Below are positions 6,373 through 17,323 of a stretch of 64,000 nt of DNA, one piece after another. The DNA lies in contig NZ_QBUG01000002.1 in assembly GCF_003058225.1 (NCBI RefSeq), positions 1 through 64,000 of the forward strand, read 5' to 3'. The notes under the pieces are model-generated. The model saw only the letters and a list, made by a program, of their open reading frames with translations, was not told the origin of the DNA and did not search any database. Position 1 is the stretch's first letter, and each line of letters opens with the position of its first letter. The DNA is from Promicromonospora sp. AC04 (GTDB lineage: Bacteria > Actinomycetota > Actinomycetes > Actinomycetales > Cellulomonadaceae). Position numbers and translations under genes: made by a program.

Positions 6373-7932
6373 TCAGACGTGCGCCAGCGCTTTCGGGGTG
6401 ATTTCCACGGTCGCCGGGTCGAAGTTCTTCTTCCCGCGAGGATGGGGATGGAGGCGGACTGTACAGAAGAAGTCCACGATCCTCCGCTTGATCATCAGGT
6501 CTGCCGCGTCGAAGGCCATGACTGGATCACTGGACCGTAGGACGGGACCGAGATCGCTACCGATCACGAGCTTGTCCCGCTCGGTTTCAAGCGCTGTGAT
6601 GAACGTCTTCTCACGCTCACGGACCCGCTTGAGATCGAATCCCTCGATGATCTCGTTGTCGTAGTCGTACTGCGCACGGGCGATCTTTCCCTTGTGCAAG
6701 TCGATCTGCGCGTCGATTCGCTTCAAGCGAGGCTCGTCGCGAGTCGGAAGTGTGTCCGCCAGGTCAGGTCGCGCGAGCCGCGCCCGAACGACCGTCAGGA
6801 CCCACGCGTCGACCTGGCTCCGGGAACGCATGAGGCTGTGCGGATAGGGTTCGTCACTGGCGCACCGGTAGCGCTGGGAGTGAGCCTTGACCGTTTCGTC
6901 ACAGATGCCGCAGAGGTATAGCCCAGAGCCGACATGCTTGCGTGCAGTACTCCCCGTTCGGTTGGTGATCCTCGCCGGCTCGTCGAGACGGCGCTGAACG
7001 GCCCACCAAACCTCTTCCGTGACGATCGGGCTCCACTGCCCCATGACAGGCTCGTTGTTCTCGTCTCGGAGGATCTGTGCCGTCCAGGTTCGGCGCTTGT
7101 TGGACTCCGTCCTGTCCATCCGGTTGGTGTAGACCGAGTACCCGGCGTAGCGGGGGTTGCGCAGGATCCCCAGCACCGTCGAGGAGGTCCATGGTTTGTT
7201 CTCCGGGACCGGCTTCGCGGGTAGCCCGTCAGCCCGTCTGCGCTCGTTCCGCTCGATCATGATGGTGCGCCGGTGCGCGGGTAGGACCGGGATGCTCCTA
7301 GGGATGTGCTCGGCGGACTTCCCGGAGAGCCCAGCCGCCAGGGCTGCGATGGACACGCCATCCTTGATCGCGAAGTATGCGTAGAGCTTCCGCACAGCCT
7401 CCGCTTCGTGCTCGATGACGTCGCCATTGGTTGCATAGCCAAGGGGACGGGTCCCTTTGGGCGCCCGGCCCTGCTTGGCGCGCTGGATATGGGCCGCTGA
7501 CTGTCTAGCCGATTTGCGGTCAACCTCGCCACGGGCGACAGCGGCCTTGATTCGGGCGTACATGCGCCCGCCGTCAGTCGTCAGGTCTGCCTCGCCGTTG
7601 GCTGTGACCAGATGCAGACCGCGGTCCTCGGCGGCGTCAATCCAGTCCTCCAGTTGGCGCGGCTGGCGGGTCAGCCGGTCGAGGTCCCAGCAGACGATGG
7701 CGTCGAACTTGCCGGTGCGGAAGTCTGCGACCATACGGTCATAGTCGGGCCGCTTCTTGGTCTTGTCGGTCGCCGACTTCGACTGGTCGATGTAGACATC
7801 GACGACTTCCCACCCACGGTCGCGGGCGATCTTCTCGCAGGCTTCTCTCTGACGATCGATGGCAAGACCGTCCATCTCACGGTCGAGCGAGATGCGGAGA
7901 TAGAGCACTGCGCGGGTGGAAGAGCTGGCCAT
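6373..7932 (-). CDS. Large serine recombinase (integrase)
   Basis: The 519-residue enzyme catalyses site-specific integration and excision through a phosphoserine DNA link. Seen: a resolvase catalytic domain (about 7-150) with the nucleophile in YLRISLDRE (Ser15) and the arginine motif DRLTRQ near 88. A recombinase domain follows (about 160-300, GRAPKGTRPLGY), then a zinc-ribbon region (about 345-375, LCGIC then YRC) and a C-terminal coiled coil (about 410-470). Domain order and length fit phage/ICE integrases rather than small resolvases. The start codon is 9 bases from the ychF stop, as expected for an integrase gene beside its own attachment site. It looks intact. Confidence 0.92.
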   Translation of the reverse strand: MASSSTRAVLYLRISLDREMDGLAIDRQREACEKIARDRGWEVVDVYIDQSKSATDKTKKRPDYDRMVADFRTGKFDAIVCWDLDRLTRQPRQLEDWIDAAEDRGLHLVTANGEADLTTDGGRMYARIKAAVARGEVDRKSARQSAAHIQRAKQGRAPKGTRPLGYATNGDVIEHEAEAVRKLYAYFAIKDGVSIAALAAGLSGKSAEHIPRSIPVLPAHRRTIMIERNERRRADGLPAKPVPENKPWTSSTVLGILRNPRYAGYSVYTNRMDRTESNKRRTWTAQILRDENNEPVMGQWSPIVTEEVWWAVQRRLDEPARITNRTGSTARKHVGSGLYLCGICDETVKAHSQRYRCASDEPYPHSLMRSRSQVDAWVLTVVRARLARPDLADTLPTRDEPRLKRIDAQIDLHKGKIARAQYDYDNEIIEGFDLKRVREREKTFITALETERDKLVIGSDLGPVLRSSDPVMAFDAADLMIKRRIVDFFCTVRLHPHPRGKKNFDPATVEITPKALAHV

Positions 7933-7941
7933 GCCGCCAGT

Positions 7942-7950
<9 letters not shown>
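7930..7950. other. Likely attachment-site junction at the 3' end of ychF
   Basis: The integrase start codon (7930-7932) and the ychF stop codon (7942-7944) are 9 bases apart. The bases to the left are accessory in character; those to the right are conserved chromosome. Serine integrases usually lie beside their attP, so a hybrid att site here is the simplest reading. The exact crossover dinucleotide cannot be set without the other end or an empty site. Confidence 0.4.
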
Positions 7951-9039
<1,089 letters not shown>

Positions 9040-9050
9040 GTCGCGAAATT

Positions 9051-9842
9051 CTACGTGCCGAGCGCCGATTGCCGTCGCTCCAGCTCGTCGAGATCACGGG
9101 CCGCGAACCGGTGGTGCTCCCAGGCCTCGTTGACGATCACCCCCAGGCAGCGCCGCACGGGAAGGCTGCGTGTCTCCGGTTCCCACGGCGGCAGTCGCCG
9201 GGCGGGGGCCTCGAACTCCTCCTGGGTGAGGGAGTCGTACTGCGCACGCACCTGGGCCACGCGGTCCGCGAAGGCCGCCTGGACCTCCTCGTACGACGGC
9301 GTGGCCGTCACGTCGACGCCGAGCGCGGCCGCCTCGTCGTCGTACTCGGAGAACGGGAGGCCGATCGGGCTGAACGCGCCGTCGAGGCCCTGGATCCCGT
9401 GTCGCACCCAGCCGTCGACGGCGAACACCAGGTGTCGCAGCGTCTGGGCGACCGACCATTCGCCGTCGACCTGCTGGTCCGCTGTCCCGGCGGGCATGGT
9501 CGCCACCCGGTCGAGCGTGGCCGACCACGTACGCAGCGCGGCCTCGAACGACTCCCGCTGCTCCGCCAACACCTGGGACCGAGCGTGCTCCCTGCCGGGG
9601 TTCTGGCGGTTCAGCTCGGCCTCGATCAGCGGCAGCACCTCGACTCCGTTGACCTTGAGCCCGCGGATCATGCCGTCGATGTCCGCGCCGGTCAGGTCTA
9701 CCCCGCGCATCACGGCGCGGGGCAGGTACGACTGCTCGAACGCCGCACCCTCCAGCTCTGCGAAGCGGAAGCGGGCGCCGGTCAGGTCCGCCGCGACGAA
9801 CTCGGCTTGCCGCAGGTCGTCATCGGTTGTGAATCGAGTCAT
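9051..9842 (-). CDS. Pentapeptide-repeat/DinB-like protein, first of a tandem pair
   Basis: The 263-residue product starts with pentapeptide-like repeats (about 10-60: ADLTGARFRFAELEGAAF). A DinB-type helical bundle follows (about 85-255) with EWSVAQTLRHLVFAVDGW near 130 and a C-terminal EAWEHHRFAARDLD. The histidines after EW, in RHL and in EHH are the usual metal ligands of DinB/YfiT-like hydrolases or thiol-dependent transferases. The substrate cannot be told. ATG 9842 is preferred to the GTG directly before it. A paralogue lies immediately upstream (9927-10682). Confidence 0.7.
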   Translation of the reverse strand: MTRFTTDDDLRQAEFVAADLTGARFRFAELEGAAFEQSYLPRAVMRGVDLTGADIDGMIRGLKVNGVEVLPLIEAELNRQNPGREHARSQVLAEQRESFEAALRTWSATLDRVATMPAGTADQQVDGEWSVAQTLRHLVFAVDGWVRHGIQGLDGAFSPIGLPFSEYDDEAAALGVDVTATPSYEEVQAAFADRVAQVRAQYDSLTQEEFEAPARRLPPWEPETRSLPVRRCLGVIVNEAWEHHRFAARDLDELERRQSALGT

Positions 9843-9926
9843 CACGCCAGGCTAGAACGGGTCACTGACACGACCTCTGACCAGGACCGCTCGGCCACCG
9901 GGGAGGACGAGGAGCGCCGGGAAGTT

Positions 9927-10682
9927 CTACGTGGACCGAGCTTCGCCCGCGTCGATCAGGTCCAGGTCCCGCGTGCCGTACCAGTGGTGGTGCCACTCCT
10001 CGGTGAGCACCACCCACACGCACTGCGCCGCGACGAACGGCTCGGACTGGTCCATCCAGGGCGGCGGCTCGGCCGGGCTGCCCGCCTGTTCGGGGGTGAC
10101 CGTGGCGAGGTAGTCACGCACTTCTCGCACCCGGCCCTTTCGGACCTCCAGCGCGTCCGCGTACGACGGCGCCGCGACCGGGTCGATCCCGATCCCCGGT
10201 GCGCTGGCGGCGAACGCGGAGTGCGGCACGCCGCCCGGCCAGAACACGTCGTCGCGCCGGCCCTGGGCACCCCAGCGCAGCCAGCCGTCGGTGCAGAACA
10301 CCAGGTGGCGCACGGTCTGGGCGAACGACCACTCGTCATCGACCGAGACGTCCACCGTGCCCGGGGGCATCGACGCGACGCGCTCGTACGTGGCCTCCCA
10401 CATGCGGTCGAACGTCTCCAGTGCCTCGCGGAGCCCGGTCAGCGTGCGGTCCTGGAGCAGAGCGCGCTCCGGGTACCGCTTGTTCAGTTCCGCCTCGACC
10501 AGGGGTTCCACCTCGATGCCGTTGATGCGCAGGCCGTAGATGTCGCCGCTGATGTCGGCACCGACCAGCTCCACCCCACGCATCCGCACGCCGTTCAGGC
10601 CGACCTCGCGGAACGAGGCACCGCTCATGTCGGCATGCCGGATGTCGGCCCCGCGCAGGTCTTCTCCCTCGATGCGCCTCAT
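9927..10682 (-). CDS. Pentapeptide-repeat/DinB-like protein, second of a tandem pair
   Basis: The 251-residue product has the same architecture as its neighbour. A short pentapeptide stretch (about 5-50: GADIRHADMSGASFREV) is followed by a DinB-like domain with EWSFAQTVRHLVFCTDGWLRWG and the terminal metal-site motif EEWHHHWYGTRDLD. The two differ enough that the duplication is not recent. They are probably co-transcribed, 84 bases apart. Likely a thiol- or metal-dependent detoxification enzyme (family inference). Confidence 0.7.
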   Translation of the reverse strand: MRRIEGEDLRGADIRHADMSGASFREVGLNGVRMRGVELVGADISGDIYGLRINGIEVEPLVEAELNKRYPERALLQDRTLTGLREALETFDRMWEATYERVASMPPGTVDVSVDDEWSFAQTVRHLVFCTDGWLRWGAQGRRDDVFWPGGVPHSAFAASAPGIGIDPVAAPSYADALEVRKGRVREVRDYLATVTPEQAGSPAEPPPWMDQSEPFVAAQCVWVVLTEEWHHHWYGTRDLDLIDAGEARST

Positions 10683-10737
10683 GGGACGGACGCTACGCCG
10701 ACCCTCTGACAGTCGGGCTCCGTCCAGGCCCCGAGCG

Positions 10738-12357
10738 TCATGGGAACGACTGGACCTGCTGGAGCAGCTCCGGCAGCCGCCGGTCGTACACGCGAGCGCC
10801 GAACCGCACCGCCAGGACCAGGATCAGCGCGCCGTACAGGACGCCGACGACGACTGTCGCGATGCCCCACAGCACCCCGCCCAGCAGCAGACCCGCGGCG
10901 CCGACCGCGAAGACCGGGACCGACAGCCCCAGGGTGATCATGAACCCGAGCCCCTGCGACACCATCGTGGCCATCGCGGCGCCCTGCGGGGACTTGAGCG
11001 GGCTCTCCCCCGGCTTGGCCACCGGGTAGACGAGCCGGGCGGAGACCGCACACGACACCCCGGTGCTGACGAGCATGGCACCGAAGGCCAGCCCCAGCAG
11101 GGGCAACGTGAGATGCCAGGAGTCGGCCACCCAGACCGACAGCACGACCGTGACCGCACTGACCACTGGCCCCACCACGAGCATCGGGATCGCCCGGCCC
11201 CACCGGTCTGCCCTGCCGTCGATGCCTGCGGCGACGTGCAGGGCGAACGCCGTGTTGTCGTAGGCGATGTCGTTGGAGATGCTGAAGCCGAGGATCCAGG
11301 CCACGAACGGCCCGGTCGCCAGCAGCAGGAAGAAGTTCCCGGAGCTCTGGCTGGAGAAGTACATGATGACCGGCAGCAGTGGGACTATCGCGATGGAGCC
11401 GGAGTAGCGCGGGTCCCGCAGCCAGTAGGTGGCGGTCCGGGCGGTCACGGCCCAGGTGGGCGAGGACGGCACGCGGCCGAACGCCCCGAGCCCCTTCGCC
11501 TTGCCACCGCCGCCGTCGCCCACAGGTGGGCGCACCAGGGCGCGGGCCAGCGCGCGGTCCCAGGCCAGCCAGGCCAGCGCGATGGTGCCGAGCGCGACGG
11601 CGAGCCGTCCGGCCAGGCCGGCCCAGTCGCCGTCGTGCACGGTGCTCGCGAGTGACCAGGCCGCGCCGAACGGGGTCCACCCCACGACGCCGGCCGCCTG
11701 CTCGAACAACGGGAGGAGCTGCATGCCCGTGCTCGTGCCGTCTCCGGAGCCGACCTCCACCGACACCTCGACGCCGTTCGCGAGCCAGCCGATCAGGGGG
11801 CCGATCAGCACGATCAGCACCAACGCCACGATCGTGACGACCTCGCGGTACCGCCGGGACTCCAGCACCGGCGCCAGCAGCGTGGTGATCGCGCGGGAGC
11901 CGAGCACGCACGTGGCGACACCGAGCGCCGCGCCCACGAGCGCCACCACGAGCACGCCCGGCTCCAGCACCCAGGCGAAGGAGGTCCCGAGGGCGACCAG
12001 CACCGTGGCGATGCCGGGCACCGAGACCAGGCCCGCGACCGCGAGCCCCGTCAGGAGGGTGCGCCGGGGGATCGCGTACGTCGTGAACCGGTGCGGGTCC
12101 AGGGTGGCGTCCACGCCGAAGGCGAAGATCGGGATCAGCCACCAGCCGACGACCGTGAGCGCTCCGCCCAGAGTGATCGCCAGGCCGGCCCAGGCCGGGT
12201 CCCCGGCGAACGCCAGGGCTCCCACCAGGGTGACCAGCATGCCCACGACGCCCAGCGCGTAGAGGGCCGCGACGATCATGCCGATCGTCTGCCAGACGCT
12301 CTTGCGGAACGTGTTGCCCATCAGCGTCAGCTTGAGGGTCAGGAACCGCGCAACCAT
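10738..12357 (-). CDS. ABC transporter permease
   Basis: The 539-residue polytopic membrane protein has about 12 or more hydrophobic segments and no binding-protein or ATPase motifs. It resembles the large export-type permeases paired with a single ATPase in Actinobacteria. ATG 12357 is chosen because the membrane-like sequence begins there (MVARFLTLKLTLMGNTF); the upstream extension is Arg-rich and lies in the ATPase reading region. It overlaps the ATPase gene by 19 bases, so the two are co-translated and form one transporter. Substrate unknown. Confidence 0.85.
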   Translation of the reverse strand: MVARFLTLKLTLMGNTFRKSVWQTIGMIVAALYALGVVGMLVTLVGALAFAGDPAWAGLAITLGGALTVVGWWLIPIFAFGVDATLDPHRFTTYAIPRRTLLTGLAVAGLVSVPGIATVLVALGTSFAWVLEPGVLVVALVGAALGVATCVLGSRAITTLLAPVLESRRYREVVTIVALVLIVLIGPLIGWLANGVEVSVEVGSGDGTSTGMQLLPLFEQAAGVVGWTPFGAAWSLASTVHDGDWAGLAGRLAVALGTIALAWLAWDRALARALVRPPVGDGGGGKAKGLGAFGRVPSSPTWAVTARTATYWLRDPRYSGSIAIVPLLPVIMYFSSQSSGNFFLLLATGPFVAWILGFSISNDIAYDNTAFALHVAAGIDGRADRWGRAIPMLVVGPVVSAVTVVLSVWVADSWHLTLPLLGLAFGAMLVSTGVSCAVSARLVYPVAKPGESPLKSPQGAAMATMVSQGLGFMITLGLSVPVFAVGAAGLLLGGVLWGIATVVVGVLYGALILVLAVRFGARVYDRRLPELLQQVQSFP

Positions 12358-13178
12358 GAGAGCCCCTCCGAGTGCTGGCGGCCGCCGACGAGGTCGACGA
12401 ACCGGTCTTCCAGGCTCTGCTCGCCACGCACCTCGTCGACCGTGCCGGCCGCGAGGACCTGCCCTGCCGCCATCACGGCGACGTGGTCGCACATGCGCTG
12501 CACCAGGTCCATGACGTGGCTGGAGACGATCACCGTCCCGCCACCCGCCACGTAGTCCTTGAGGATGTCGCGGATGTTGGCCGCGCTCACCGGGTCCACC
12601 GCCTCGAACGGTTCGTCCAGGACCAGGGTGCGCGGCGCGTGGATCATGGCGCTGCCCAGCGCGATCTTCTTCGTCATGCCGGCGGAGTAGTCGACGACGA
12701 ACGTGTCCGCGTCCGCGTTCAGGTCGAACGCGAGCAACAGGTCGTTGGTGCGCTCGACGACCGTCCCCTTGTCCATCCCCCGCAGCATCCCGGCATACGT
12801 GAGCAGCTGGCGGCCGGTCAGGCGGTCGAACAGGCGCACGCCGTCGGGCAGCACGCCCAGCGTGGCCTTGGCCTGGTCAGGACGCGCCCAGAGGTCCACA
12901 CCGTGCACCCAGGCGGTGCCGAAGTCCGGGCGCAGCAGGCCGGTGGCCATCGACAGCATGGTTGTCTTCCCGGCCCCGTTGGGGCCGACCAGGCCGTAGA
13001 ACGAGCCGGCGGGCACGTCCAGGCTGACGCCGGAGACGGCGATCTTCTGCCCGAACCGCTTCCACAGGCCACGCAGGCTGAGCGCGGCGGAAGGGTCGGA
13101 CGGGAGCGGCTCCGGGGCGCCTCGAGGTCCTTGCGGGCCGGGGCTGCCCGGCGGGCCCGGGTCGACTGGGGTCGTCAT
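12339..13178 (-). CDS. ABC transporter ATP-binding protein
   Basis: The 279-residue product has a Pro/Gly-rich N-terminal tail (1-30) and a standard ABC ATPase domain. Walker A is GPNGAGKT (65-72), Walker B is TLVLDEPFE near 182, the H-loop is VIVSSHVMD near 215, and the signature is the unusual DYSAGMTKK in place of LSGGQ. It powers the permease at 10738-12357. ATG 13178 is the best start; upstream codons run into the promoter region. Confidence 0.92.
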   Translation of the reverse strand: MTTPVDPGPPGSPGPQGPRGAPEPLPSDPSAALSLRGLWKRFGQKIAVSGVSLDVPAGSFYGLVGPNGAGKTTMLSMATGLLRPDFGTAWVHGVDLWARPDQAKATLGVLPDGVRLFDRLTGRQLLTYAGMLRGMDKGTVVERTNDLLLAFDLNADADTFVVDYSAGMTKKIALGSAMIHAPRTLVLDEPFEAVDPVSAANIRDILKDYVAGGGTVIVSSHVMDLVQRMCDHVAVMAAGQVLAAGTVDEVRGEQSLEDRFVDLVGGRQHSEGLSWLRGS

Positions 13179-13374
13179 GGCACCCAACGTAGCCGCGACC
13201 TCGGACACGGTGGATCCGACGCGAGGATGAGTGCGGGTGATAGAACGTCAATCTTCGGGCGGATCACGGTGCGAGCGCTGACACGGCCGCGATACAGGGG
13301 TGATACCGGACGAATCCGAACGCTCGGGGTGTCGCCGTGCCGGAGTGTCAGTAGCTCGTGGCAGCCTGTCGCTC

Positions 13375-14868
13375 ATGGACATCGCCGCAACGATTCTGCT
13401 GGCCCTCGGCGCTCTCGTCGTCGGTGCGCTGCTGGGGTGGCTTGGTCATGCACAACGCTCCGCTCCGGCCCTGCGCGAAGCCGACCTGGAGGCCGTGCGC
13501 CTGCGCGCCCAGGTGGAGTCTGCCGGGCAGCAGGTGGAGGCCGCACGCGACCGCGCGGACGAGCAGGTCGCCGCGGCGCGGGAACGCGCCGCCGAGCAGA
13601 TCGCAGCGGTCCGCGCCGAGCAGGAGCACGCGCGGCGCCAGTTCCAGGCGCTCGCCGGCGACGCGCTGGACGCCAACAGCAAGCGTTTCCTCGAGCTCGC
13701 GGAGGAGCGGCTCAAGCGTTCGGCCTCGGACGGCGAGCAGGCCCTGGCCAAGCGCGAGCTGGCCGTGAAGTCGCTGGTGGACCCGCTGACCAAGGCCGTG
13801 GAGCTGGTGCGCAGCGAGGTGCTCCAGGCGGAGAAGGCCCGCATCGAGGGCCAGGGCGCGCTGGTGGAGCAGATGCGCAACGTCGCCGAGGCGTCGACCG
13901 ACCTGCGCAACGGCACGGCGGACCTGGTCACGGCGCTGCGCTCGTCGCAGACCCGCGGCGCGTGGGGCGAGCTGCAGCTGCGCAAGGTCGTGGAGTCCGC
14001 GGGCATGATCAACCGCGTCGACTTCACCGAGCAGGAGCAGGCCACAACCGAGGACGGCACGGTGCTCCGCCCGGACATGCTCATCAACCTCGCGGGCGGC
14101 AAGCGCGTGGTCGTGGACTCCAAGGTCGCGTTCCTCGGCTTCCTGGAGGCCCAGCAGTCCGACGACGCCGCGTACCGCGAGCAGCGCCTCGACGCGCACG
14201 TGCGGCACATGCGCAAGCACGTGGACGACCTGGCCGGCAAGAAGTACTGGAACCAGTTCGAGCCCGCGCCGGAGTTCGTGGTCATGTTCGTGCCGGCCGA
14301 GGCGTTCCTGTCGGCCGCCCTGGAGCGCGCACCCGAGCTGCTGGAGTACGCGGCGCATAAGAACGTCATCATCGCGACGCCGACCACGATGCTCGCCCTG
14401 CTGCGCACCGTCGCGTACGCGTGGCGGCAGGAGGCCCTGGCGGAGAACGCGCAGAAGGTGCTCACGGTCGGCAAGGAGCTGTACGCGCGCCTGGTCACCA
14501 TGACCGGCCACGTCACCCGGACGGGCCGCGCCCTGGAGTCGGCGACGAAGAGCTACAACCAGATGATCGGCTCGCTGGAGCGCAACGTACTCACCTCGGC
14601 CCGCCGGATGGTAGAGCTCGACGTGGTCGACGAGAAGGACAGCATCGAGGAGATCAGGGGCATCGAAGAGGTGCCGCGCCCCATCACCAAGCCCGAGCTG
14701 CTGGCCGCCGAGGAGGGCGGCGTCGTCGCTATCGACCGCGCACAGGACACAGACGGGATCCTGGTGCAGGCGCTGGAGGTCACCGAGCTCGCGGCGACCG
14801 ACAAGCGCGCCCTCGAAGCCCTGGACGACACCGGAGCCGGCGACAAGGGCAGCGCGGCGGCGGGCTGA
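13375..14868 (+). CDS. rmuC: DNA recombination protein RmuC
   Basis: The 497-residue product fits RmuC, a membrane-anchored PD-(D/E)XK-related protein that limits recombination between short inverted repeats. Seen: an N-terminal membrane helix (3-25), a long Ala/Glu/Arg coiled coil (about 35-130) and the RmuC domain with TRGAWGELQLRKVVESAGM near 200, PDMLINLAGGKRVVVDSKVAF near 235 and KYWNQFEPAPEFVVMFVPAE near 290. The start at ATG 13375 places the membrane helix at the N-terminus. Convergent with ispH and separated from it by a strong hairpin. Confidence 0.93.
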   Translation: MDIAATILLALGALVVGALLGWLGHAQRSAPALREADLEAVRLRAQVESAGQQVEAARDRADEQVAAARERAAEQIAAVRAEQEHARRQFQALAGDALDANSKRFLELAEERLKRSASDGEQALAKRELAVKSLVDPLTKAVELVRSEVLQAEKARIEGQGALVEQMRNVAEASTDLRNGTADLVTALRSSQTRGAWGELQLRKVVESAGMINRVDFTEQEQATTEDGTVLRPDMLINLAGGKRVVVDSKVAFLGFLEAQQSDDAAYREQRLDAHVRHMRKHVDDLAGKKYWNQFEPAPEFVVMFVPAEAFLSAALERAPELLEYAAHKNVIIATPTTMLALLRTVAYAWRQEALAENAQKVLTVGKELYARLVTMTGHVTRTGRALESATKSYNQMIGSLERNVLTSARRMVELDVVDEKDSIEEIRGIEEVPRPITKPELLAAEEGGVVAIDRAQDTDGILVQALEVTELAATDKRALEALDDTGAGDKGSAAAG

Positions 14869-14892
14869 TCACCCGAAGCCGGATGATCGGTA

Positions 14893-14938
14893 GAACGTCA
14901 GGAGGTCGGCAACCCGCGTTGCCGGCCTCCTGACGTTC
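14893..14938. terminator. Bidirectional hairpin between rmuC and ispH
   Basis: GAACGTCAGGAGG (14893-14905) pairs with CCTCCTGACGTTC (14926-14938), with an inner CGGCAA/TTGCCG stem. There is no U-run, as is common in high-GC Actinobacteria. It can serve both convergent genes. Confidence 0.75.
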
Positions 14939-14959
14939 ACGCACCGCCAATGCTCCGGC

Positions 14960-15997
14960 TCAGGCCTGCGGGAGCTCCTTGCGGGCCTCGCGACGCGGGC
15001 GCTTGGGCTCCTCGCCTGCGGCCTTGAGCCCGGCGCGCAGCTCGCGCGGCAGCGAGAACATGAGGTCCTCGGTAGCGGTCCGGACCTCGTCGACGGTGCC
15101 GAAGCCGTGGTCGGCGAGGTGCGAGATGACGTCCTGCACCAGGATCTCCGGAACGGACGCGCCCGAGGTCACGCCCACCGTGGTGACGCCCTCGAGCCAC
15201 TCGTCCTTGATCTCGGTCATGCGGTCCACGCGGTACGAGGCTGCGGCGCCGGACTGGAGCGCCACCTCGACCAGGCGCACCGAGTTGGACGAGTTCGCCG
15301 AACCCACCACGATGACCAGCTCGCACTCCGGCGCCAGCTTCTTCACCGCGACCTGGCGGTTCTGCGTGGCGTAGCAGATGTCGTCGCTCGGCGGGTCCTG
15401 CAGGGACGGGAACTTGTCACGCAGCCGGCGGACGGTCTCCATGGTCTCGTCCACGGAGAGCGTGGTCTGCGAGATCCACACGACCTTGTCGGGGTCGCGC
15501 ACCACTACCTGGTCCACCTCGTCGGGCGAGTTGACGATCTGCACGTGCTCGGGCGCCTCGCCCGCCGTGCCCTCGACCTCCTCGTGACCGGTGTGCCCGA
15601 TCAGCAGGATGTCGTAGTCGTCCTTGGCGAACCGCACGGCCTCCTTGTGCACCTTGGTGACCAGGGGGCAGGTCGCGTCGATGGTGTCGAGGCTCCGCGC
15701 CACGGCCGAGGCGCGCACGGCGGGCGACACACCATGGGCGGAGAACACGAGCCGGCTGCCCTCGGGCACCTCGTCGGTCTCGTTGACGAAGATCGCGCCG
15801 CGCTCGCGCAGGGTCTCCACCACGTGCTTGTTGTGCACGATCTCCTTGCGGACGTACACCGGTGCGCCGTACGTCTCCAGGGCCTTCTCGACGGCGACCA
15901 CCGCGCGGTCGACGCCGGCGCAGTAACCGCGCGGGGCAGCCAGCAGGACGCGCTTGGTCTTGGTCTCAGCAGGACGCTCAGGGCTCGTGACACTCAC
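14960..15997 (-). CDS. ispH: 4-hydroxy-3-methylbut-2-enyl diphosphate reductase
   Basis: The last enzyme of the MEP isoprenoid pathway, which reduces HMBPP to IPP and DMAPP using a [4Fe-4S] cluster. The 345-residue product has the three cluster cysteines in APRGYCAGV (Cys26), DATCPLV near 119 and DICYATQ near 220, plus the substrate motif SSNSVRL near 252. The C-terminal tail is basic ([10 protein letters not shown]). Divergent from xseA with only 63 bases between. Confidence 0.97.
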   Translation of the reverse strand: MSVTSPERPAETKTKRVLLAAPRGYCAGVDRAVVAVEKALETYGAPVYVRKEIVHNKHVVETLRERGAIFVNETDEVPEGSRLVFSAHGVSPAVRASAVARSLDTIDATCPLVTKVHKEAVRFAKDDYDILLIGHTGHEEVEGTAGEAPEHVQIVNSPDEVDQVVVRDPDKVVWISQTTLSVDETMETVRRLRDKFPSLQDPPSDDICYATQNRQVAVKKLAPECELVIVVGSANSSNSVRLVEVALQSGAAASYRVDRMTEIKDEWLEGVTTVGVTSGASVPEILVQDVISHLADHGFGTVDEVRTATEDLMFSLPRELRAGLKAAGEEPKRPRREARKELPQA

Positions 15998-16060
15998 AGG
16001 TGCAGTCTAGGGGCGGCGTGCGGAGGGCTTGTGTCGGTGGTGGGTGGCAGGGTTGGACAC

Positions 16061-17323
16061 GTGACGGAACCAACCCTGCGACCAGTCCCGACCGAGCTCC
16101 CCCTGAGAGCGCTCGACACCACGGCCACCAGCCCGTGGCCCGTCCGTGTGCTCTCGGAGAAGATCAGGGGCTACATCGACAAGATGCCGCCGGTCTGGGT
16201 CGAGGGGCAGGTGGTGCAGTTCAACCAGCGCCCCGGCTCCGGCATGCAGTGGCTGACGCTCCGCGACACCGACGCCGATGCCTCCCTGCCCGTGACGATC
16301 TTCTCGCGCGTCCTCGGCACGCTGGCGCAGCCGCCGGCCGAGGGCGACCACGTGGTGGTGCACGCCAAGCCCGTGTTCTGGACCAAGCGCGGCACGCTGC
16401 AGATGCAGGCCAACGAGATCAAGGCCGTCGGCGTCGGCGAGCTGCTGGCCCGGATCGAGGCCCTGAAGAAGGTCCTCGCGGCGGAGGGCCTGTTCGACGT
16501 CTCCCGCAAGCAGAGCCTCCCCTTCCTGCCCGCCGTCGTGGGGCTGGTGTGCGGGCGCGAGTCCAAGGCGGAGCACGACGTCGTCGTGAACGCCCGCGCC
16601 CGCTGGCCCCAGGTGCGGTTCGAGATTCGCGAGGTCGCGGTCCAGGGCGTCAACGCGGTGCGGGAGGTGTCGAACGCGATCGCCGAGCTCGACCAGGACC
16701 CCCGGGTCGACGTCATCGTCGTCGCCCGCGGCGGCGGGTCGGTCGAGGACCTGCTGCCGTTCAGCAACGAGTCGCTCGTGCGCGCCGTCGCGCAGACCCG
16801 CACTCCCCTGGTCAGCGCGATCGGCCACGAGACCGACGCACCCCTGCTCGACCTCGTCGCCGACTACCGAGCCTCCACGCCCACCGACGCGGCCAAGCGG
16901 ATCGTGCCCGACGTCTCCGAGGAGCGGCTCCGGCTCACCCAGGCCCGCGGCCGGATGCGGGGCGCCGTCGCGGCCATGCTGGACCGCGAGCAGCGCGGGC
17001 TCGACGGCGTCCGCTCGCGGCCCGTCCTCGCGATGCCGCACACGATGCTGGAGTCACGCGAGCGGGACGTCCTCCAGGCGATCCGGCACGGCCGGCACGC
17101 CCTGGACGCGCTGCTGCTGCGGGCCAGCGGCGAGATCGGGCGGCTCGGCGCCCAGGTCAGAGCGCTGTCACCGGCCTCGACGCTGGAGCGCGGCTACGCC
17201 GTCGTGCAGCGTGCTGACGGCCACGTGGTGCGGCGGCCCGACGACGTAGCGGTCGGCGCGGGCGTGCACGTCCGTCTCGCCGAGGGCACGCTGGACGCAA
17301 AGGTCACCGCGACCACTCCCTAG
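16061..17323 (+). CDS. xseA: Exodeoxyribonuclease VII large subunit
   Basis: The catalytic subunit of ExoVII, which degrades single-stranded DNA to short oligonucleotides with XseB. The 420-residue product has an N-terminal OB fold (about 20-115: WPVRVLSEKIRGYIDKMP, VWVEGQVVQF) and a nuclease core (GLVCGRESKAEHDV near 160, VARGGGSVEDLLPFSNE near 222, SAIGHETDAPLLDLVADYRAST near 247). A coiled-coil C-terminus ends in LERGYAVVQRADG. GTG 16061 begins the conserved part; the frame is open far upstream only as a shadow of ispH. Unusually, xseB is not next but lies at 23745. Confidence 0.95.
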   Translation: MTEPTLRPVPTELPLRALDTTATSPWPVRVLSEKIRGYIDKMPPVWVEGQVVQFNQRPGSGMQWLTLRDTDADASLPVTIFSRVLGTLAQPPAEGDHVVVHAKPVFWTKRGTLQMQANEIKAVGVGELLARIEALKKVLAAEGLFDVSRKQSLPFLPAVVGLVCGRESKAEHDVVVNARARWPQVRFEIREVAVQGVNAVREVSNAIAELDQDPRVDVIVVARGGGSVEDLLPFSNESLVRAVAQTRTPLVSAIGHETDAPLLDLVADYRASTPTDAAKRIVPDVSEERLRLTQARGRMRGAVAAMLDREQRGLDGVRSRPVLAMPHTMLESRERDVLQAIRHGRHALDALLLRASGEIGRLGAQVRALSPASTLERGYAVVQRADGHVVRRPDDVAVGAGVHVRLAEGTLDAKVTATTP

